DNA of 64,000 nt from positions 2,059,199 to 2,123,198 of the forward strand of contig CM066925.1 in assembly GCA_033964015.1 (NCBI GenBank), written 5' to 3'. Shown here one piece after another: positions 12,301-21,700 of this stretch. Both the position numbers and the translations under genes were made by a program. Below the pieces are notes generated by a model that saw only the letters and a list, made by a program, of their open reading frames with translations, had not been told where the DNA came from and made no database searches. Within the stretch, counting starts at the first letter, position 1. Each line of letters starts with the position of its first letter. This DNA is from Scolanthus callimorphus. Lineage: Eukaryota; Cnidaria; Anthozoa; Actiniaria; Edwardsiidae.

Positions 12301-12785
12301 TAGAATCACTAAAAATGGACTCAAAACTCAAAATATCGGTTGCACAGGATGACTGAATGAAAGTTTATTGATTGTACTGTTATTTCTCTTACAGAAGGGT
12401 TATGTGATGACTCGCTATATTTTACAGTCGCTAGCAAAGCACAGGTCCTGTATTAAAGTGAAGTCAATAACAAACATTACAGTATTGGAACCACTTCAGC
12501 TTTATTCAAATAATTATTTTAAACTCCCATGGAGCTTGGGGAACCTGTCCTAGGATAGGAATGACCCACAGGCCACGTGAAGTGTGAACATATGGAACTC
12601 GAACTACAAATTCTACACAACTTTTCTTACCTCATAAAATTCAAGCTCTTTTTCTTTCTCTCTTTCTGCTTTAGATTTCTTGCTAAATTTCCTTTCCTTT
12701 CTGGGTTAAACTTGGTTGCTTTCCCTGTAGATTTTGTCGTCTTCTTTCCTGAAAAACTCGGCTTGGCTTTCGATTTGGGCTTCAT
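378..12785 (-). CDS. DDX54: DDX54/Dbp10-type DEAD-box RNA helicase, 17 exons, 3' end outside window
   Basis: ATP-dependent RNA helicase of the DDX54/Dbp10 family, known for nucleolar 60S ribosome maturation. Exons, read right to left: 12631-12785, 11664-11799, 11029-11098, 10890-10941, 10076-10139, 9924-9995, 9008-9057, 8492-8533, 6736-6831, 6407-6469, 5892-5950, 5052-5113, 3340-3376, 3250-3303, 2414-2465, 899-956, 378-445. Visible in order: a Lys-rich N-terminus; [14 protein letters not shown] motif PTPIQRK; motif I ARTGSGKT split by an intron; SPTREL (Ia); LGG; TPGR (Ib); VVFDEADR (II); FSATLP (III); IIFTATKHH (IV); then VTDVA at the start of motif V, after which the gene leaves the window. 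GGFQSMG and ATKHH separate it from other DEAD-box families. Frame breaks are seen near 12688, 11062, 10076 and 2422. All joints are GT..AG except a GA donor after exon 3250-3303. The start ATG at 12785 is the first in frame before the Lys-rich segment. Confidence 0.92.
761..866. repeat. Truncated copy of the 16632-16918 foldback family
   Basis: The right half matches the right arm at 16820-16918: AATCGCACCG, GCATCTCGT, GGAATT, GCGAC and CGCAAGTGTAAMCGG in the same order. The left arm is missing. It lies in a DDX54 intron. Confidence 0.65.
967..986. repeat. GA microsatellite
   Basis: About nine GA units in a DDX54 intron. Confidence 0.9.
1629..2146. mobile_element. Foldback DNA element with TA ends, containing a nested element
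   Basis: Ends are GTATAGTGAAC and its complement GTTCACTATAC. The arms share CTACCGAAACAGGTAGAGCG and TCCAGACAAAAAAC in opposite orientation near 1775-1845 and 2075-2135. It resembles a Tc1/mariner-type MITE using a TA target. The left arm is interrupted at 1642-1771. Confidence 0.8.
1642..1771. mobile_element. 130-bp MITE nested in the 1629-2146 element
   Basis: Near-palindromic unit beginning ACACATAGCC and ending GGCTATGTAA, flanked on each side by TA (1640-1641 and 1772-1773). The unbroken right arm of the host element reads GAACTACTACCG, so removing the insert and one TA restores the left arm exactly. This fixes both the borders and the relative age. Confidence 0.88.
2297..2313. repeat. 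Poly-C tract, 17 bases
   Basis: Uninterrupted C run in a DDX54 intron, within sequence carrying GGTTAAAAT and GGTACC element remnants. Confidence 0.9.
2609..2778. mobile_element. Foldback MITE, TATAGAGCAGATTTCGTA ends
   Basis: Left end TATAGAGCAGATTTCGTATG, right end CGTACGAAATCTGCTCTATA; both arms continue into AAAAGTGCCGCG. The centre has clustered GTGCCGCGAC copies. A TA target duplication is likely. Intron of DDX54. Confidence 0.8.
2801..3090. mobile_element. Inverted-repeat element with ATACTGCAGAATAT arms
   Basis: GGCATACTGCAGAATATCCC near 2803 is repeated inverted near 2902-2921. Downstream sequence (CACGCTACAGAAAATTAAAGG to GCGTGGTATAAAAC) forms a second foldback. A related copy in the other orientation lies at about 55340-55545. 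Confidence 0.7.
3955..4671. mobile_element. 717-bp foldback element rich in TTCGAT/ATCGAA
   Basis: Ends GAATATTCCCGGCGTAA and TTACGCCGGGAATATTC are exact inverted repeats. Both arms are dense in the hexamer TTCGAT and its complement (dozens of copies), and carry TTTGCTGTGAGTTCGATT in both. The centre (about 4141-4500) is different DNA with GGGGTTAAAAT remnants. No transposase frame is seen. Intron of DDX54. Confidence 0.8.
4838..4940. mobile_element. Short foldback, TAGACTGCTAGCAACCCCTAC ends
   Basis: Left arm AGACTGCTAACAGCCCCTAC and right arm GTAGGGGTTGCTAGCAGTCT are imperfect inverted repeats. Similar ends occur at 54407-54650 and near 43335-43375. Confidence 0.7.
5439..5698. mobile_element. 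Foldback element with internal poly-G tract
   Basis: Ends GCAATTCCAGAAAATAAAGG and CCTTTATTTTCTGGAATTGC are perfect inverted repeats. The interior is G-rich on one strand and includes an uninterrupted run of 24 G at 5587-5610. Same family as 26402-26614 and as remnants near 8680-8725, 9800-9905 and 16020-16190. Confidence 0.8.
6245..6343. mobile_element. Short foldback, GACTCGTACCCGTCGCT arms
   Basis: CAGACTCGTACCCGTCGCT and its exact complement AGCGACGGGTACGAGTCTG flank a 60-bp spacer holding two GTCGTCAAATC copies. It lies in the DDX54 intron just left of exon 6407-6469. Confidence 0.75.
7077..7776. mobile_element. Foldback element, TAGACCAAATCAGCTAAC ends, long copy
   Basis: Left end TAGACCAAATCAGCTAACAG and right end TTAGCCGATTTGTCTA, with conserved inner blocks (CAGATCATGTGATGATTCC on the left, TGAATTGGGCGGCAAC on the right). 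A 210-bp copy of the same family is at 60079-60288, so this 700-bp copy has extra interior DNA. Confidence 0.75.
9241..9484. repeat. Tandem duplication of about 120 bp
   Basis: 9241-9361 and 9366-9484 are near-identical, starting TTTTGGCGGTAAGATTTC and ending AACAAGACAATGACAA. They differ by a few single bases. The duplication lies in a DDX54 intron and contains no exon. Confidence 0.9.
10453..10500 (-). other. Degenerate hammerhead-like core, Penelope-like remnant
   Basis: On the minus strand the order CTGAAGA, then GTCGAAAC, then GTCAGTC fits the hammerhead core CUGANGA..GAAA..NUH with a very short stem III. Stem I does not pair well and stem II is weak. Such cores are known from Penelope-like retroelement ends. 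No retroelement coding sequence is near. Confidence 0.3.
11196..11449. mobile_element. 254-bp foldback MITE, CAGCCGATTGCGTTTGAGCG ends, copy 1
   Basis: Ends CAGCCGATTGCGTTTGAGCG and its complement, flanked by TA on both sides. Arms are about 75 bp, with AACGTTTGAA and TTCAAACGTT blocks. The second, inverted copy is at 22846-23100. Intron of DDX54, beside exon 11029-11098. Confidence 0.88.
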
Positions 12786-13320
12786 TTCAACCAATGTTTG
12801 GAATTTTATCACACTCCTACAGTCTCAGAAGCAAACTACGTGCATCTTCAAGTATTAGCATTGTGCTTTGCATAATATCTATTTCATTTAGCGATGATTT
12901 TGGCTTTAAAACAGATGAAAATTTTTCAAATTCATAGCGTCCGCCATATTGAATTCACGTGGTTTGGCAAAGCGTGAGGACTGGACACGAAGTTCCTAGT
13001 TTCTAGGCTCTCTCGCTCGGTATTTTACTTACTTTCACTTGTCTTTCTAAAACTTTGTATTTTTAGAAGGCATCCTCGTTATCTTTTTTGTCAGGCAGCG
13101 AAAACAAGTTTCAAAAACAGATGATTATTATTTTTGTTAGATTTTGTAGAGAAGACGCCGTATCCACGTGCATCAAATAAAAGCACTTGATTGGTTTCCC
13201 ATTGTTCTCGAATAGTGGGACGCGGCAAAACAAGCAGCTAGCCAATCAGAATGTGACATTTTAGCCTTGACCAATCAGCGAGCAGCTTTCAAGGACGCCG
13301 ACTGAAGCGGGCTTTTTATC
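12786..13320. promoter_or_regulatory. Divergent promoter between DDX54 and the 214-codon gene
   Basis: A 535-bp gap separates the divergent start codons. It holds CCAAT at 13242-13246 and 13271-13275 (29 bp apart) and an inverted CCAAT (ATTGG) at 13190-13194. A GC-rich GGGACGCGGC stretch sits near 13217 and CACGTG-like sequence near 13166. There is no convincing TATA box. Paired CCAAT boxes about 30 bp apart are a known layout of NF-Y-driven, often cell-cycle-regulated animal promoters. That this applies here is inference. Confidence 0.6.
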
Positions 13321-13965
13321 ATGTGTTTTGATGCAAAGCAGCGCAAAGGCAAGTTTGAACTTGTGCAGTTACCGCTAAATCACTTCTACTGCCTCAAAAC
13401 ACCGCGAAAAAAAATGCCTGCTACTCTCCAAATAACACCGCCTTCGACTGAAGCAAAGCCTGAATGCTTGCAGCGTATTCTATGGGCACCGAAAAAGAAG
13501 CAGAGTCATCGAAGGAGAGTCGTCATTCCATCTGAAGGAGGAATTCATTCGAGATGCCGCAAGCGTCTGGATTTCTTCGCTATGGAGGTCGAAGAGGAGC
13601 TGAATATGGACCAAGAACAACCTCTGGAAAAACTCCCTGACCTTGAAATGGCTGAGCAACTAAGTGAAATTCCTAAAGAAATGATCCCAAGCACTCCGGA
13701 CTTAAAAGTTACAAAGACGGAGGACATTTCACAAGAAAATGTTCGCACAAGTTTATCCTTCGGTTTGAACCACCGTCGAAACAACGCTTGCAAGTTGGAC
13801 CACGAAAACCAAGATTACCAGTCAAAAGAAAACTCTCACTCAGCTCATTCCGATGAATTAGGAGTATCATTACCTGCAGAACACTTCTCCATTCACAACT
13901 TATTCGAACTGATGAAGAAAGCGACGAATAATTTGCTGGACAATTCGCAAGTTGATCTCATCTAG
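13321..13965 (+). CDS. Single-exon 214-aa protein of unknown family with CDK-like and cyclin-docking-like motifs
   Basis: I do not recognise this family. It is the longest uninterrupted reading frame in the window (ATG 13321, stop 13963-13965). It starts at the edge of a CCAAT-rich promoter and is not made of repeat sequence, so it is probably real. The protein looks disordered and charged, with no signal peptide or membrane segment. Visible features: a basic N-terminal half; KTPRK at residues 26-30, a full CDK consensus; ITPPST at 38-43; basic KKKQSHRRR at 58-66, which could be a nuclear signal; KRLDFF at 81-86, matching the RxL cyclin-docking pattern; an acidic Glu-rich middle; STPDLK at 124-129; and a C-terminal HNLFELMKKATNNLL stretch that could form an amphipathic helix. 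A cell-cycle regulator is a fair guess, not a finding. Translation could also start at Met32. Confidence 0.7.
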   Translation: MCFDAKQRKGKFELVQLPLNHFYCLKTPRKKMPATLQITPPSTEAKPECLQRILWAPKKKQSHRRRVVIPSEGGIHSRCRKRLDFFAMEVEEELNMDQEQPLEKLPDLEMAEQLSEIPKEMIPSTPDLKVTKTEDISQENVRTSLSFGLNHRRNNACKLDHENQDYQSKENSHSAHSDELGVSLPAEHFSIHNLFELMKKATNNLLDNSQVDLI

Positions 13966-14793
13966 AAACAAGATGTTGTTGCCAGCAGGGACACAAATCG
14001 TGCCTATTCGAAGTTAATATTTATCCAATTTCACAGAAAGACGATAATTAATAGACATTATTAGATTGCTATGTAAATTTTGTATAGAGAATTATGCAGT
14101 TTGAAATTAAGGAAATATAAAATGTGAGAAAAGTTCTAAATTTATGCAAATGCTGCAATTTTCGGGTTGAACTCTGTCAAGGCCAAAGATTTGATGATTA
14201 AACAATTTAAAGAAATTATTAGGCCTAAATAGAACACGGGTTATTATCTTATTCAATATAAATACATTTGAATTGCAGTTGGTCTTTTTGTATTGCCGCG
14301 GAAGCCCCATACTTCAAACAGTGTATAATTTTTTTAGCTGTGGGATGTTTTTTTTTTGTGTTCTTGGGTAGAATGAGAGTTTTTTTTCCCATAGGACAGG
14401 GACGTCAGGACTTCAAAAATCTGGAGACCACCATGGGAGAAATACAGTAAATGCATGATAGTAGTCTTCAATTTTTCCCGCGAGACGAAGCGAAAAAATC
14501 TTGAGACTCCCAGTTAAACGGGGAGAGTTGAAGTCCCCATTGTCGGATTTGAAATATTACGTAGAAAGAACTTCATTTGTATTCCTTTTTCATACCCAAA
14601 TGTCTGCAAGGATGGTCCCACACAAATACAACAGCATGGTATATGGTCATGGCAATAGATTTTTGCTTATCACTTACTCATCATGCTTGCTGCATTCATC
14701 TAAGTAGGATATTTTGAAAAAAAAGGGATCAGGCATAACAGGCACATCTTACAGAATTTATGGTCTCTGGAGTACATTTGGGGGGGGAGGGGG

Positions 14794-14916
14794 TGCCTGT
14801 GTAGTGGCTCTAAAGGGGAGTTGGGGTGAGTGAAAACCAGAAGAAGCGCAACCACATCTCTTCTTCTGGTTTTGCCCTCACTTGTGCTCCGTCCCTTAAC
14901 AGCCACTACACAGGCT
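14794..14916. mobile_element. Foldback, GCCTGTGTAGTGGCT arms
   Basis: GCCTGTGTAGTGGCTCTAAA and the inverse AACAGCCACTACACAGGC bound it; AACCAGAAGAAG and CTTCTTCTGGTT form the inner stem. G-rich flanks. Confidence 0.75.
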
Positions 14917-15786
14917 AGAGGGGGGGACTTATAAGAATGTATCCCAAAAGGGCTTTACTGTCAGTTGCATATACATGATCAGCAGAAACCTGTTTTGCAA
15001 ACAAATTAGTTGTTTTATTTCTTCCTGACCAGAAAAACTATAAAACTACCAGAATATGATTTTTCAATGATTATTGTCGAAACGAAATTGCAGATATTAT
15101 GGCAAAAATGTTCAAGTTTCCCCATCAAAACATTAATTTTCACGGTCAAAACTGCATTGTTACAATGCGTCTTGACAGGTGGACTAACTTCAACTGACAG
15201 TAGAAAATGTATGAAAATAAAAACTTTGCATGTAGGATGGGTTGATAGAATAAGTCAGGCTTGAGGGCTGGTTGATAGGACAATATTATGAGTTTTCTGA
15301 ATACTTTTTGTTGAGCCTCTGATATCAAAAATGGGGGCAAAGTAGTGCATTATGGACAGGGGCAGGGATGGCAGAGCAGGGGAGCTTTACTCCCCCCCTC
15401 CCCCATATTTCTCAATATTTCAACCATTTTCACAATAAATTTAGCCCCAACCCCCCTCTTGCCATAAATGAGGTATGGGGCAAGGTGTCTGCTGGTAGGG
15501 TCATAAAACTAAAAAATATGGTGAGGATTTTGGTGGGTATTGGACCTGGCTTGTCTGACTACATTATGTAAATAATAAATGCTGCATTGAACAATGCTGA
15601 AATGTATCAATCAACGTTGTGGCATATACATTGCCTTTGTCAAGATTTACATTTAGGCAAACTTTACTAGCCACACAGCTTTGCTTTAGTCTCCTATGCA
15701 ACGCTACCCAATGGGCTGCTCCATAGATCCATTACCCCCCATCGAGGAGCCTGGAATTTCCATAGTGGGCGTTGTGTTTGACCCTG

Positions 15787-15957
15787 CAGAGGCGGGTCCA
15801 GGATCTCCAAAAAGGGGGGGGGGAGGGGGGCGCAAAGTAAAAAAAAATGGAGGCCAAAGTTGAAACCTTGCTCTTGCAAATACAGTAAATGTATGGGGAA
15901 GCTATTGAAAAAGGGGGCCCGGGCCCCCTGAGCCCCCATAAATCCGCCTATGCCCTG
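15787..15957. mobile_element. hAT-like short element, CAGAGGCGG..GCCCTG ends
   Basis: Starts CAGAGGCGGGTCCAGGATC and ends TAAATCCGCCTATGCCCTG. The CAG..CTG termini with short imperfect inverted repeats suggest an hAT-type MITE. Related ends are at 10586 and 29713. Confidence 0.55.
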
Positions 15958-16631
15958 GAATGTCCACAGTGGTGATGGTTTTCGACTCTAGGATTTCCAT
16001 AGACTTCCTTTTTACCATGGAATTTCCACAACACCATTGCAACTTTGGATTTCACAAGGGTTGCTTCAAATTTCCAGTGGTTGTGCAGAAGCCTGGGATT
16101 TCCACAGGGTTTTACAGCATTTTTCGAAAATTTGGAGTTCCTTGATAAGGGAGAGGGGGGTCAGCTATTTTTTTTTTTGAATAGCCCAATATATGCCCCA
16201 GTAAAAACAACATCTGAGTTCTCCTTTCCATGCCATTTCTATCAATTATATGACATTATTGCTTATTCATTTGCAATTAATTCTTAAAATACATGTGTTG
16301 TCTAGTGCATACATTGCACTTATTCTTCCTCATATTTGTCAATAATTAAAATTTAGAGGACATTAAAAATAATTATAATTGCTACAACATTTCTTGTTGT
16401 TCTTACCTCAATGTCAGACAATTTTGACAATGATAAAAAGCAGTCTTTGCATTTCAGCAATGAGTTTATAATAAAAATAATTCTTATTAAATCTAGTAAA
16501 ACTATCAAATTAAAAAGAGGCATACTTTCTTTGAGCGAACTAAAAATGGACGGGATTGTGGCTAATCTCATATCAGTTACCTCTTCAGAAACTAGATGGT
16601 AAAATTGCGTAATTGCTGGATGAGCACTTGT

Positions 16632-16918
16632 TAAGGCTCGTCTACACTTGCAATTTTCGTCTCGTGAGTCGCGGCGATTTTTCTCGCACGTACGCGTCAA
16701 CACAAAATCACTAGTGCAAAGTGCAACTCGGCGCGATCTGCCGCGATTTTTGTCACGTGATGTCGAGGAAATTTCAAACATGTTCGAAACTCTTTGCAAA
16801 GAAAGGAGAACATAACAATCGCACCGGATTTGCATCTCGTTTACACAAGAGAGTTGGAATTGCGATACAAATCGCCGCGACAAATGCAACAAAAGTCGCA
16901 AGTGTAAACCGGCCTTTA
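16632..16918. mobile_element. Foldback, TAAAGGCCGGTTTACACTTGCG ends
   Basis: Left arm TAAGGCTCGTCTACACTTGC and the right arm CGCAAGTGTAAACCGGCCTT are inverted repeats. CGCGGCGATTT and AATCGCCGCGA form inner stems. A truncated copy is at 761-866. Confidence 0.8.
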
Positions 16919-17492
16919 AAACTTGCTACTTTTGCTTCTGCCTGTGAAACTTAAATTTGTAGGGAGAGGAAGGTCCACCCTAGCACAGGACAGGAGAATT
17001 AAAATTTGCAGGACTTGAAATTAAAGTTTCAGAATAAGCTATTTGCCCATATTAGTGAAGTCTCTATGGCTAGTCTCTTGTTGGATGGCAGGATAACAAA
17101 GATTTTTCCTGTGCAATTGGCAAAACAATACATTATGACAGTGATTTCACTTGAAACTTTCACAAACTGACGGCAGTTTATCACGAAAATTCCTAAAAAA
17201 AATTATGATTGGAAAAATGTGCTTCAGCCTAGGCAATTGTCGACCATCGCTGAATCTTTGTTCAATGTTGCTTGTTCAGCGACCCAGTTGACATGTATCA
17301 GAAACATGTTTCTCCATGTATTCAACAGAATGCAGCGCGCGAATTGGAACACTTAAGGTGCGCACTGCGTTCTGATAAATATAGGAGTGCGCAAGTTGCC
17401 TCATCTATCCATGATACTGTAATAGTTGTATCATAGCCATATGTCGCCACGCACCGGCCCACAAAATAACCATACTAGTCAAAATCTAGACA

Positions 17493-18733
17493 TCAATCTC
17501 TATATGTGGTCAAATTCAGGAATTTAAAAATTACTCTATTCTTGGTGTCTCTAAGATTTAGGTTTCTCTTTTCTAGCCGTGCTTGCATAAGTCCTTGAGA
17601 CTTGGTAAAGTCAATTTCCGAATACGTGGTCGCTGGGGGAGCGGATTTGGGTCCAAGATCGCTATGATGTTTATGCAAGCGTGAATGGCTCAAATTTAAA
17701 GTAGCGGGTCTTGAACTTCTCGATGGAGCACTTTTATTGTTGCGCGACAAATCCAATGAGATGTAATTCAGTGGTGCTAAGTTATCTTCCTTTTTGTTTT
17801 TCTTACTGAAATCCAGAAATAACATTCCCGCATCTTCATCTGAAAGTCCTTTAGCGGGTTCGCTCTCTCGTCTACGATGTAACTCGAGACGAGGCCTTGG
17901 GATCCCGCCAGTAGATTTCCTTGAGGGTAACGTTTGTCCGTGTTTAACCCCCTTATTTTTAGGGCTTATATTCATATACTCGGTTCCTCCGGTGCGTCGG
18001 TTTTAACTTTCCCTTCCATTGTCACATTTTCATACCTGTGTTTTAGTTTAGGCTTTGGTGATTTGGGTATTTCTGGGCTAGAAGAAATCGGACAAAAATT
18101 CATGTAATTTGGCATTGCTACTTCTGGACTTCCGACAACTCCACCAGCTTTAACGTTCATGTAATTCGATTCTTCAGAAGGGACTATATTCGTCTCTCCT
18201 GGTTTAAAATTCATATAATGAGGTTCCTCTAACGTTTCCTTTGATTCCGAAGATGAGCCAACATTTACGTACTGCGGCTCGTCAGTTGTGTTTACTAGTG
18301 GCTCGCCAGGCCTGAAATTAACATATGTACCAAAATCACTAAAAGGGTTCATAACCATATAGTCCTCGTGCCTTCGCCTATTTGCAGTATTTGGCGAGCC
18401 TTTTAGCGCTTCATTCTTCTGTCTTGATATATTTAGGTTAGGACTAGACGCCGAGCCGCGCAGATTAACAAGCTCGCGTATTTCTTTGGCAGGCCCTTCT
18501 TGCGAGGTCCGCTTTTGTTTAGGTGAAGATTTTGCTGTATCAGGGGTATTGCGGTCTTTTGATTGGTTCAGCGCTTCCACGTGATCAGACATATCCTCAT
18601 AACCCGTTCTGTGTCTTTGTGTCAAAGTAACATTGTCATGTGACTCATCGTCGTTGGTTGCTATGGTTTCGTTTTCGCTTTTCATTGCAGTGTTTGTGTT
18701 GGTCTCTCCTTCTTCTGTTTCGTCTATTGGCTC
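17493..18733 (-). other. IRS: IRS C-terminal tyrosine-motif tail (last exon)
   Basis: The last exon starts EPIDETEEG after a cag acceptor and holds the motifs YMVM, YVNF, YVNV, YMNF, YMNV, YMNF, YENV and YMNI, then YISL and YSEI near the end. YxN sites are Grb2 SH2-type, YMxM is PI3K p85-type, and the last two match the SHP2-type tail sites of IRS1. The reading frame changes between EEP and YMNI near 17981 (single G lost in the coding strand). Stop is at 17493-17495. Confidence 0.88.
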
Positions 18734-21700
18734 CTGTAAAAGGAAGGGAAATCTTTAGTAAGAAACAACTCCGCAGTGCTTCTTCGCAACCTGACGGTTT
18801 TTTTTTCTAAGTTAGCAGACGTTTTCCTGGCATTCCCAAGCAGACAGACAGGTGACTTCATGTTGTCTCGACCACCACTGCCCCCGAACAAAGACCGTCC
18901 CCCATTTCATTCAACATCAAACATTGCCTTAACGAATTTGAGAGGCGAGTGTACTACTATCTAGTCTGGGAATAACATTCATTAGATCGGATTTCACATG
19001 ACTGTCAAGACTTGTTATGTAATTGCGATTACTTTACGTTCTCATTGGCTGCTCGTTTTTCTCAGCCAATCAATTCTGTAGTAAATACAATTGTGTAATA
19101 GACCAGGTTCGAATTACGCTCCAATGCTCACAAGACAAAGCTACAAATCGAGGCTTTCTTCAAGTTCTAATACATTTACAGTATTTCAGAAGAAAGCCTC
19201 GACTTGAGGTTATTGTTGTAGGCATTGGAGCGTATTCGAACATGGCCTATTACTTAGTAATGGTTCGGCTTGCAATTGGCTGAGAAGAAAGCATTTAGGA
19301 GCAAGTTGTGATTTCTCTCGATTCTGATTGGCTAGTGATTGCTCAGTTGCAATTGTTTTCACGACAGTCATGTGAAAACCGCTCTAGCATCAATTGGCTT
19401 AATCCAAATTAAACGCCCCATTCATCCAAGATGATGATAATGTTGTTGATAAATGTCGTAGCAAACACTTTTTTCTGTACTGAATAGTTGCGCCACACAG
19501 CCAAAGTATTTGCGCGTATTTTCAAGTATTCAAAAAAATAGATTTGCAGCAAACTCTATAGCCTGCTCGCAGGCGTTGGAGAGTAGTTTTAGGTCCAAAA
19601 CCCCAAGAGAGAGTTCTCTTTCCGTCCCCTCCTCGCTTTTTGTCACAAAATCCAAGATAGCGGCCACGCGAAAGCAGACTCGGGTTTTTTCGACCTAACA
19701 CTACTCTCCAACGCCTGCGAGCAGTTACAACTCCAAAAAGAACACGATATGGGCGGCAGCGCAACTCTTAAGGTCCTTAAGGGATCGGTGCGCCCTATTC
19801 TCGTCCCCAAAGCCCCGTTGTTCCTCTGGCCCCGCGGGAAGGCGAGATACAGAAAGCTTTGTTTACGCATGCGCACCGTTTCAGCCAATCAGCAAAGGCC
19901 CTCAAATGACTGCCACCAGAGCCCTCTCCGCGAGGTGTCGAGAATGGGTGTGCCTATGTGTGCGACAATTAGCAAAATGCAGGGAATTATGGGGTTCCCC
20001 ATGTACCTCCCCCATGCACCCCTCCCCCATGCGCGCCTCCCCCATGCACCCCTCCCCCATGCGCTCCTCCCCCATGCACCCCTCCTCCATGCTACGGTCC
20101 TGTTTACAAAACAAGCTCAACGAACACCTTGAAACCACGTTGAAAGGAAAAGTGACAAGTGTCCGCAATCTACCTTGAGAGTGGGGTGTTCTAACGTGTC
20201 CATCGTCATGTAATGATTCTCTGTGACATCGTCAACCAATGAAGGTGGAAAGTTGACATATTCCGCTGTAAAAGAGAACATTTAACATCACAAGTTAACT
20301 ATTACAGCATCAGATCATGTTCTCTTCAACAATAGCTGCCATTAATACGGAGTACAAGTGGGGGTTTATACGACAACGAAAAGGGCCGGCATCATCACAA
20401 AAATGGGGAATCCCGGGAATCCCCATTTTTGGGGCGCGGGTGCTCGTCGGGAACTTTCGATTTCACCCCTAAAAGGTACCAAAAAGGGCGCGGCTTAGTT
20501 GATTTTGATAAAACCATTGTTGCTTGATTTGCTGGAAAAAAATGTTTTCGAATATTACCCCCTAAAAGGTACTAGAGGCCTGATTTTAAACCCTAAAAGG
20601 TAGACAAGCATCCCCGCCCCCCAAAAATAGGGGAGTCCCCCCGGGGTGGAATACTTGTCATAGAAATTATTGCATTAGAAGTCAGTGCTGGACTGTACTA
20701 GAAAATGGATCAGTTAATATGTTTGTTATGGCGACTTCTGCGGTCTTTCAGCAGGTGTGAAAATAAAGAACTTACTCTGGTCATGTAAAGTTGAAAATTA
20801 TTTTGAATTTTTCAGGATTAAGTAAAATGTGGTTAAACCCATCACCAGCTTATATTCTTTTCATCAATTATGGATTAGTAACACACACACATATACACAA
20901 AATTCAAGAAAGATCCCCGTCAAAGAAATATATTGCGATGGAAGAATACCTATCAACATAGCAATCAAAATTTATTGACTTGAGACTGAAAACAGCACCT
21001 GAAGAGCGAATATGCCAAATCTGCAAACATGGAATTAGTAGTACAGTAGAGACTGGAAAACACCCCTCTGTAACAGAGTGGAGATAAGGAATTAACCTTG
21101 TGTGAAAGCTGAAGTGCGCCTAATGAAATATCCCATGTGTGCTTCTGAGCGTTAGCCCTAGTAAGCAGAGAAAGAGAAAAATCTCTGACCCCGAAAGATT
21201 TTTTCTCTTTCTCCGCTTTCTAGGGCTAACGCTCAGAAGCACATATGGGATATTCATTAGGCGCACTTCAGCTTTCACACAAGGTTAATTCCTTATCTCC
21301 ACTCTGTTGAACTTAGTGCTACGCGGCCACAGGCTTGCCTGAACATCTACATACCCCTCTGTAACAGACCCACCGAAACCCCACCCAACGGAAATTTTGG
21401 CTCTATCCAGTGAGTTTTAGGCCTACCCAAAACCCAGCGACTTTTTTTAATTTGATCCGGGCGATTTTTTTCCTAACCCAATGCGAAATTTCGGTACCCA
21501 GCGTATTTGAGTCCATGCTTCCATTATATGAAAAGACTGGTAAACTCGCGCGCTCGAACTGACCCGCGCGAAAATTTGTCTCACCAAATGAATTTCTCCT
21601 GAAAACCCAGTGGGAAACTAGAGTTCGGTGGCCGGTCTGTTACAGAGGGGTGTTGGAAAGGTTAGTCGCCAGGTTAGTCGTGAGAGTCTAAATATAGTCA

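Larger units (their letters stand above)
13966..17492. other. Intergenic region between convergent genes, repeat-rich
   Basis: No coding signal was found between the stop of the 214-codon gene and the stop of IRS. It holds foldback elements at 14794-14916, 15787-15957 and 16632-16918, G-rich GGAATTTCC element fragments near 15720-16190, and AT-rich 3'-flanking DNA just after 13965. The open frames here are short and coincide with the foldbacks. Confidence 0.6.

Noticed and set aside
378..12785. DDX54 as a pseudogene
   Set aside because: Despite four frame breaks and a GA donor, all helicase motifs and nearly all splice sites are intact, and similar breaks occur in IRS and Scribble.
16353..16901. 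182-codon minus-strand frame
   Set aside because: More than half of it runs through the foldback at 16632-16918 and the rest is low-complexity Ile/Leu sequence.
19749..20178. Pro/Met/His-rich frames on both strands
   Set aside because: They arise from the 15-bp tandem repeat in an IRS intron plus a foldback arm.
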